Assembly (NCBI GenBank): GCA_002297935.1
Contig: DBLC01000170.1
Span: 1 to 9,089, forward strand
DNA length: 9,089 bases
Direction of reading: 5' to 3'
Origin: Dialister sp. UBA734
GTDB taxonomy: Bacteria > Bacillota > Negativicutes > Veillonellales > Dialisteraceae
Below the pieces are notes generated by a model, which was not told where the DNA came from, ran no database searches, and saw nothing but the letters and a program-made list of their open reading frames with translations. The position numbers and the translations under genes are program-made. Positions 6,158 to 9,089 of this stretch are shown here, in pieces; within the stretch, counting starts at the first letter, position 1, and every line of letters begins with the position of its first letter.

Positions 6158-6183
6158 GCGGCGCTTTATAAGTTGTGCGCCGC
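6158..6183. repeat. Covarying hairpin, copy C
   Basis: Stem GCGGCGC/GCGCCGC with the loop TTTATAAGTTGT, followed by CCACCACCA and GCGTAAT-family heptads. Stem position 2 is reversed relative to copies A and B, with both partners changed. Confidence 0.75.
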
Positions 6184-6262
6184 CACCACCACTACGCATT
6201 ACGCACTACGCACTACGCATTTTCCCAAACGCACTTCGCATTACGCATTCTACCAAACGCCT

Positions 6263-6289
6263 AAAGCCTCCCTTTCGGGAGGCTTTTTT
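6263..6289 (+). terminator. Intrinsic terminator
   Basis: GCCTCCC and GGGAGGC pair around the loop TTTC, with AAA before the stem and six T after it. This is a classic plus-strand terminator. It lies 384 bases after the rubredoxin stop, the only plus-strand gene seen upstream, so rubredoxin mRNA would carry the whole nested palindrome in its 3' end unless it stops earlier. On the minus strand only three T follow the stem, so it is a weak candidate for the alcohol dehydrogenase. Confidence 0.85.
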
Positions 6290-6461
6290 GGAGACGTGTT
6301 TTGGAGTTGTTGAGAAAGATTGTAACAATGAGTGGAATCATCACGGCCAATGGTGATTTCCTTTTGTTTACGGTTATATAATACAACGGTTTACTATTAT
6401 TGTCAAGTATGTTTCTTTTGCACAATTAACAATTGAAGCCTATGGAGTAACAATGAAAGTC

Positions 6462-6690
6462 GGTGACTAGGGATGAGTAGCTAGGCCCTAGGGATTAGGA
6501 ATGTTTTACGTGAAACATGACGCTAACGGCATCATCGATTTATCGCCCCCGCCGGGGGAGAATTAAAGAGGGGGAGGCACTGGCGGCATACTTCGCTATG
6601 AACATATCAAGCGTACGCGGTGATACCTGCTCCTCACTGTAAAATGGCTAGGGAAACCGCTATCACCTAGTCACCAGTCACTAGTCACCC
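6462..6690. repeat. Heptad-armed element after the alcohol dehydrogenase
   Basis: The left arm begins GGTGACTAG (6462-6470) and continues in CTAGG-type heptads to about 6500. The right arm has CTAGTCACC (6667-6675) and further AGTCAC heptads up to 6690, two bases from the stop codon at 6693. Between them are the parS-like site, a CCCCC-GCC-GGGGG hairpin near 6546-6558 and a segment of higher GC (about 6535-6640) without a recognisable gene. The enclosed segment is unlike the other elements and may have been carried in. Confidence 0.5.
6502..6517. other. parS-like centromere site
   Basis: TGTTTTACGTGAAACA differs from the conserved ParB-binding parS sequence TGTTTCACGTGAAACA at one base (position 6). 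Such 16-mers cluster near the replication origin in most bacteria. No parA/parB genes or clustered DnaA boxes are in this window. The site lies inside the repeat-armed element after the alcohol dehydrogenase. A one-mismatch match by chance is unlikely in 9 kb but not excluded. Confidence 0.5.
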
Positions 6691-6692
6691 AA

Positions 6693-7862
6693 TCAGAATG
6701 TCACCGGTTTCCCGTAGTACGCACAGGTCAGAATCTTTGTCAAATCTTCAGCAGTAACTTCTCTTGGATTTTCTGGAGTGCACGCATCCTGGAGCGCATT
6801 CTGACCGATGACATCTTTCTTTTCCAAGAAGAGATCTTCCGGCACGCCATAATCTTTCAAAGTCAGCGGAATATCCATCTTCTGATTCAGTGCTTTGATA
6901 GCGTCTTCATAGGAAATCACCAACTGGGCGTCGGTATGTCCTGGAAGGCCTACGGTGCGAGCCAAATCGGCATACCGATGGAGGCAGGCTTTTTTATTGT
7001 ACTGAATCACATAAGGCATAAGAATGGCGTTCGCACAGCCATGAGGGATATGGAATACTGCACCAATTTTATGAGCCAGAGAATGGGTAATCCCCAATAG
7101 ACCATTGGAGAAGGCCATACCAGCCAAGCACTGGGCAATGTGCATTTTCCCTCTAGCTTCTTTATCTCCATGATAAGATTCCACAATATTGTCAAATACG
7201 TCAGACACAGCCTGTTTCGACAATGGTTCCGTGAAACCATTAGCAAATTTAGACACGTAAGATTCCGTAGCATGGGTTAAAGCATCCATTCCCGTATGGG
7301 CGGTCAGTTTCGGCGGCATGGTGAGGGGAATGTCCAAATCCAAAATAGCTAGGTCTGGCGTGATATTGAAATCTGCCAGCGGATACTTGATGCCTTTGGA
7401 ATAATCAGTAATCACAGAGAATGCCGTCACTTCCGTGGCTGTCCCAGACGTAGATGGAATAGCTACAAAAATGGCTTTCTGACGAAGCGGAGGGAGAGAG
7501 AATGGTTTCACTATATCTTCAAATTTCAAATTCGGGTACTCATAGAAAATCCACATGGCTTTGGCCGCATCGATAGGAGAACCACCACCGATGCCCACAA
7601 TCACATCAGGCTGAAAATCGTCCATGAGCTTAGCACCCTGCTGCACGATTTCAATGGATGGATCCGCACCGACCCCTTCCATGGTATAGGTTTCCATGCC
7701 AGCATCGTGGAGAACCTTTTCCGTCTTCTGCAGGAATCCCCCATTTCTCATGGAATGACCACCTGTCACGATAAAGGCTTTCTTATGTCCTTTCAAAAGG
7801 GACAATTCAGAAATAGCCCCATGACCACAATAGATATCTCTAGGCAAAGTGAAACGGAACAT
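6693..7862 (-). CDS. Iron-containing alcohol dehydrogenase
   Basis: Group III metal-dependent dehydrogenase of 389 residues, the normal length. It interconverts alcohols and aldehydes with NAD(P)H, and in anaerobes this usually serves fermentation. The nucleotide-binding motif GGGSPIDAAKA is at 92-102. The four iron ligands are visible as Asp193 and His197 (GMDALTHATE), His260 and His274 (ITHSLAHKIGAVFHIPHG), at the spacing known for FucO. The N-terminus FTLPRDIYCGHGA resembles butanol dehydrogenase-like members, but the substrate cannot be read from sequence. AGGAGG stands 8 bases before the ATG. It seems to be a single-gene unit. AGTCAC-type heptads begin a few bases after its stop codon. 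Confidence 0.95.
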   Translation of the reverse strand: MFRFTLPRDIYCGHGAISELSLLKGHKKAFIVTGGHSMRNGGFLQKTEKVLHDAGMETYTMEGVGADPSIEIVQQGAKLMDDFQPDVIVGIGGGSPIDAAKAMWIFYEYPNLKFEDIVKPFSLPPLRQKAIFVAIPSTSGTATEVTAFSVITDYSKGIKYPLADFNITPDLAILDLDIPLTMPPKLTAHTGMDALTHATESYVSKFANGFTEPLSKQAVSDVFDNIVESYHGDKEARGKMHIAQCLAGMAFSNGLLGITHSLAHKIGAVFHIPHGCANAILMPYVIQYNKKACLHRYADLARTVGLPGHTDAQLVISYEDAIKALNQKMDIPLTLKDYGVPEDLFLEKKDVIGQNALQDACTPENPREVTAEDLTKILTCAYYGKPVTF

Positions 7863-7934
7863 GATAAATTCCTCCTTTATGAAACAATGCGATTGGGTTA
7901 GACAACAACGGTGATGATTTCTTATGAGCCAAAG

Positions 7935-8049
7935 TTTCCCAGGTTACTCAGGCCGCTCAAGTTTCTCAGGTTGCTCGAACGAGATGCTAACGTCTATCAG
8001 CATATTCGAAAAACCTGAGCAACTTGAGAAACTTGAGAAACTTGAGTCC
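7935..8049. repeat. Inverted 9-base repeat arrays
   Basis: Five 9-base units (TTTCCCAGG, TTACTCAGG, CCGCTCAAG, TTTCTCAGG, TTGCTCGAA; 7935-7979) face five complementary units (TTCGAAAAA, CCTGAGCAA, CTTGAGAAA twice, CTTGAGTCC; 8005-8049) across a 25-base loop. The inner 24 bases match at 21 positions. The pair lies in the likely 5' untranslated region of the alcohol dehydrogenase. A third array of the family is at 8305-8331. Confidence 0.75.
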
Positions 8050-8059
8050 CCTTTACTAT

Positions 8060-8065
8060 AGTATA
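8060..8065 (-). promoter_or_regulatory. Possible alcohol dehydrogenase -10 box
   Basis: TATACT on the minus strand, about 200 bases before the start codon, in an AT-rich region. No convincing -35 is at the right distance. If used, the 9-base repeat hairpin would be in the leader of the mRNA. This is weak evidence. Confidence 0.25.
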
Positions 8066-8128
8066 CACTTTTAGCTTCATATTTTGTGATTCTTGCTAAA
8101 ATAATATAAGAAATCAATTAAAAATAAG

Positions 8129-8165
8129 TAGAAATCATAGCTCATTAAGAGCTATTTTTTCTACC
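8129..8165. repeat. Long hairpin with internal T-run
   Basis: GTAGAAA and TTTCTAC form an outer stem around ATAGCTC/GAGCTAT with the loop ATTAA. On the plus strand six T follow the inner stem, as in a terminator, but no plus-strand gene lies upstream. It could stop stray transcription, act as an operator, or be another repeat. The role is unknown. Confidence 0.55.
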
Positions 8166-8208
8166 CCTATTATAGCACGTTTTGAGAATTCTTCTCATTG
8201 TAATAGCA

Positions 8209-8242
8209 CAAATATTTTTATTACATGTTATAAAAATATTTG
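8209..8242. repeat. Perfect AT-rich palindrome
   Basis: CAAATATTTTTAT (8209-8221) and its exact complement (8230-8242) around an 8-base loop. A TTGTTGG heptad array follows directly (8240-8273), as other hairpins in this window are followed by heptads. Confidence 0.7.
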
Positions 8243-8331
8243 TTGTTGGTTGTTGGTTATTGGTTGTTGGTTGTCGCTCTCTGCTCAAAGAGCGGAGAGT
8301 GACCCCTAAGCAACCTAAGCAACCTGAGTAA
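8240..8331. repeat. Heptad array, hairpin and 9-base array
   Basis: TTGTTGG-type heptads (8240-8273) run into a 12-bp hairpin with two G-T pairs (8274-8285 and 8291-8302, loop CAAAG). Three 9-base units follow: CCTAAGCAA, CCTAAGCAA, CCTGAGTAA (8305-8331). The hairpin has no T-run after it. It lies 30 to 130 bases upstream of the -10 box of the CsoR-like gene. Confidence 0.65.
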
Positions 8332-8363
8332 CTTTTCACTGTGCAAAATCATCTTATTTCCCG

Positions 8364-8369
8364 TATAAT
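8364..8369 (+). promoter_or_regulatory. -10 box of the CsoR-like gene
   Basis: A perfect TATAAT, 38 bases before the start codon. The -35 region is poor (near 8341-8346, GTGCAA), as in promoters that need an activator or are weak. No G-tract palindrome typical of CsoR operators is visible around it. Confidence 0.5.
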
Positions 8370-8407
8370 AGAAGAAATGGAATGTTACCATATAGAAAGG
8401 AAATACC

Positions 8408-8755
8408 ATGACAGAAGAAATCACCCATAGCCACGTAGGAGCCAATGGAAAAGTATATACCCACAGCCACCCACATAATCACAGCCACACCCATGATCCG
8501 AAAAAAATCAAAGCCATCATCAACCGTGTTGCCAAATCCATTGGCCATCTGGAATCAGTGAAGAAAATGCTGGAAAATCAAAGAGACTGCGCCGATGTAC
8601 TGATTCAACTGGCCGCCGTGCGGGCTGAAATCAATAGCACTGGCAAAATTCTTTTGAAAGAACACATGGAGCACTGCATTGTAGAAGCAGTCCAGGAAAA
8701 TGACAAAGAAGCCATAGAGCGAATGAATAAAGCCATCGATATGTTTATGAAATGA
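8408..8755 (+). CDS. His-rich CsoR-family metal-sensing repressor
   Basis: A 115-residue member of the CsoR/RcnR/FrmR family (DUF156), all-helical DNA-binding repressors that release DNA when metal binds. The copper(I) ligand set of CsoR is complete: Cys61 (RDCADV), His86 and Cys90 (EHMEHC), with the same spacing (25 and 4) as Cys36/His61/Cys65 of the Mycobacterium protein. The N-terminal 30 residues are an extra tail with eight histidines (HSH, HSHPHNHSHTHD), suited to loose binding of copper, nickel or zinc. The start has AAAGG 7 bases before it. No copper ATPase, chaperone or other likely target lies next to it, so the metal and the regulon are inferred only from the ligands. Confidence 0.92.
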   Translation: MTEEITHSHVGANGKVYTHSHPHNHSHTHDPKKIKAIINRVAKSIGHLESVKKMLENQRDCADVLIQLAAVRAEINSTGKILLKEHMEHCIVEAVQENDKEAIERMNKAIDMFMK

Positions 8756-8861
8756 TTATGACAAATAAACAATCCATTCATTCCCCGCCACTCTCGCTTT
8801 TTATAAAAGTTATGAGGCGACCATTTTAATTTTTTACAAACAGAAGAAGGCCGCTGGTGGC

Positions 8862-8986
8862 AAGGTTAAAAAGGTTATATAGGGTTATGAGGGGTACGAT
8901 ATCCCCATAACCCTATATAACCTTTTTAACCTTAACTCTATCGATATATTCAACGCTGTTTGATGTAGAAATCAGCAAAACAATAA
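8862..8986. repeat. GGTTA palindrome with conserved flank
   Basis: The 28-bp arms at 8862-8889 and 8906-8933 are exact complements, around a 16-base loop containing GGGG and CCCC. After the palindrome, CGATAT (8942) and AAATCAGCA (8969) repeat the flank of the 6011-6091 palindrome at the same 27-base distance, ending in AAACAATAA. It lies about 100 bases after the CsoR-like gene and is the fourth GGTTA palindrome of the window. Confidence 0.8.
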
Positions 8987-9028
8987 CCTTTAAGGAAACG
9001 CTGATTTAATCAAAGAGTTTGAAATTAT

Positions 9029-9089
9029 ATGAATTTTTATCCAAAACGTGGTCAAGGAAATCCTTACATAGCTCGCTATTCGCGGATTT
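9029..9089 (+). CDS. Possible start of an unidentified gene, cut by the window
   Basis: An ATG at 9029 opens a frame that stays open to the end of the window (20 codons, starting MNFYPKRGQGNPYIARY). The ribosome binding site is weak (AAAGAG about 11 bases away). Upstream, AAATCAGC (8969) and GCTGATTT (9000) form an 8-bp inverted repeat, and the GGAAACGCTGATTT region looks like an insertion-sequence end. A transposase is therefore possible, but the peptide is too short to recognise. Confidence 0.25.
   Translation, partial: MNFYPKRGQGNPYIARYSRI

Larger units (their letters stand above)
5886..6249. repeat. Nested palindromic element after rubredoxin
   Basis: Layered inverted repeats. The outermost are GCGTAAT-type heptad arrays (5886-5916 against 6191-6249). 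Next are two copies of the covarying hairpin facing each other (5923-5948 and 6158-6183), then ATTCTGCT against AGCAGAAT (near 5968 and 6127). At the centre is a 33-bp near-perfect GGTTA palindrome (6011-6043 and 6059-6091). No coding potential is evident. It resembles the element at 1451-1688 at its ends and the one at 8862-8986 at its centre, as if assembled from shared parts. Confidence 0.75.

Noticed and set aside
8890..8906. CsoR-type operator in the loop of the palindrome
   Set aside because: GGGG and CCCC flank an 8-base AT-rich core, the site lies downstream of the gene, and the arms belong to a repeat found elsewhere.

Overview
The window looks like a chromosomal segment of a low-to-medium GC, anaerobic member of the Bacillota. 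The evidence is a tryptophan T-box leader, AGGAGG-type ribosome binding sites, a rubredoxin and an iron-dependent alcohol dehydrogenase. The gene sequences remind me of Negativicutes (Dialister/Megasphaera-like), but I cannot fix the genus from the sequence alone.

Layout. Positions 1-630 hold no gene that I can support, only nested repeats. From 5412 down to 631, on the minus strand, lies a tryptophan operon: a sigma-70-type promoter, a T-box leader with a UGG specifier and a terminator, then trpD, trpC, trpB and trpA. The operon begins directly with trpD. There is no trpE or trpG before it and no trpF between trpC and trpB. A repeat region (5421-5613) separates the trp promoter from a divergent 54-residue rubredoxin gene (5715-5879, +). 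Next comes an 800-base gene-free stretch with a 360-base nested palindrome, an intrinsic terminator and a parS-like 16-mer. An iron-containing alcohol dehydrogenase follows (6693-7862, -), then 540 bases of repeats and hairpins, then a His-rich CsoR-family metal-sensing repressor (8408-8755, +). The window ends in a long perfect palindrome and possibly the first codons of another gene.

How the genes work together. TrpD, TrpC, TrpB and TrpA take anthranilate to tryptophan except for the TrpF isomerase step, which must be supplied from elsewhere. Uncharged tRNA-Trp is expected to switch the operon on through the T-box. Rubredoxin, the alcohol dehydrogenase and the CsoR-like protein are separate single-gene units (electron transfer, fermentation, metal sensing).

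The unusual content is between the genes. Nearly every gap is filled with short tandem repeats. Most have a 7-base period, in at least seven unrelated sequence families; one family has 9. They are often arranged as inverted arms around inner hairpins. One inner hairpin occurs four times with fully compensating stem changes. A GGTTA-rich palindrome occurs four times, twice at equivalent positions inside the trp operon. Heptad arrays of this kind resemble the short tandemly repeated repetitive (STRR) sequences described in cyanobacteria. Their combination here into modular nested palindromes that start just after stop codons is the main thing to follow up.
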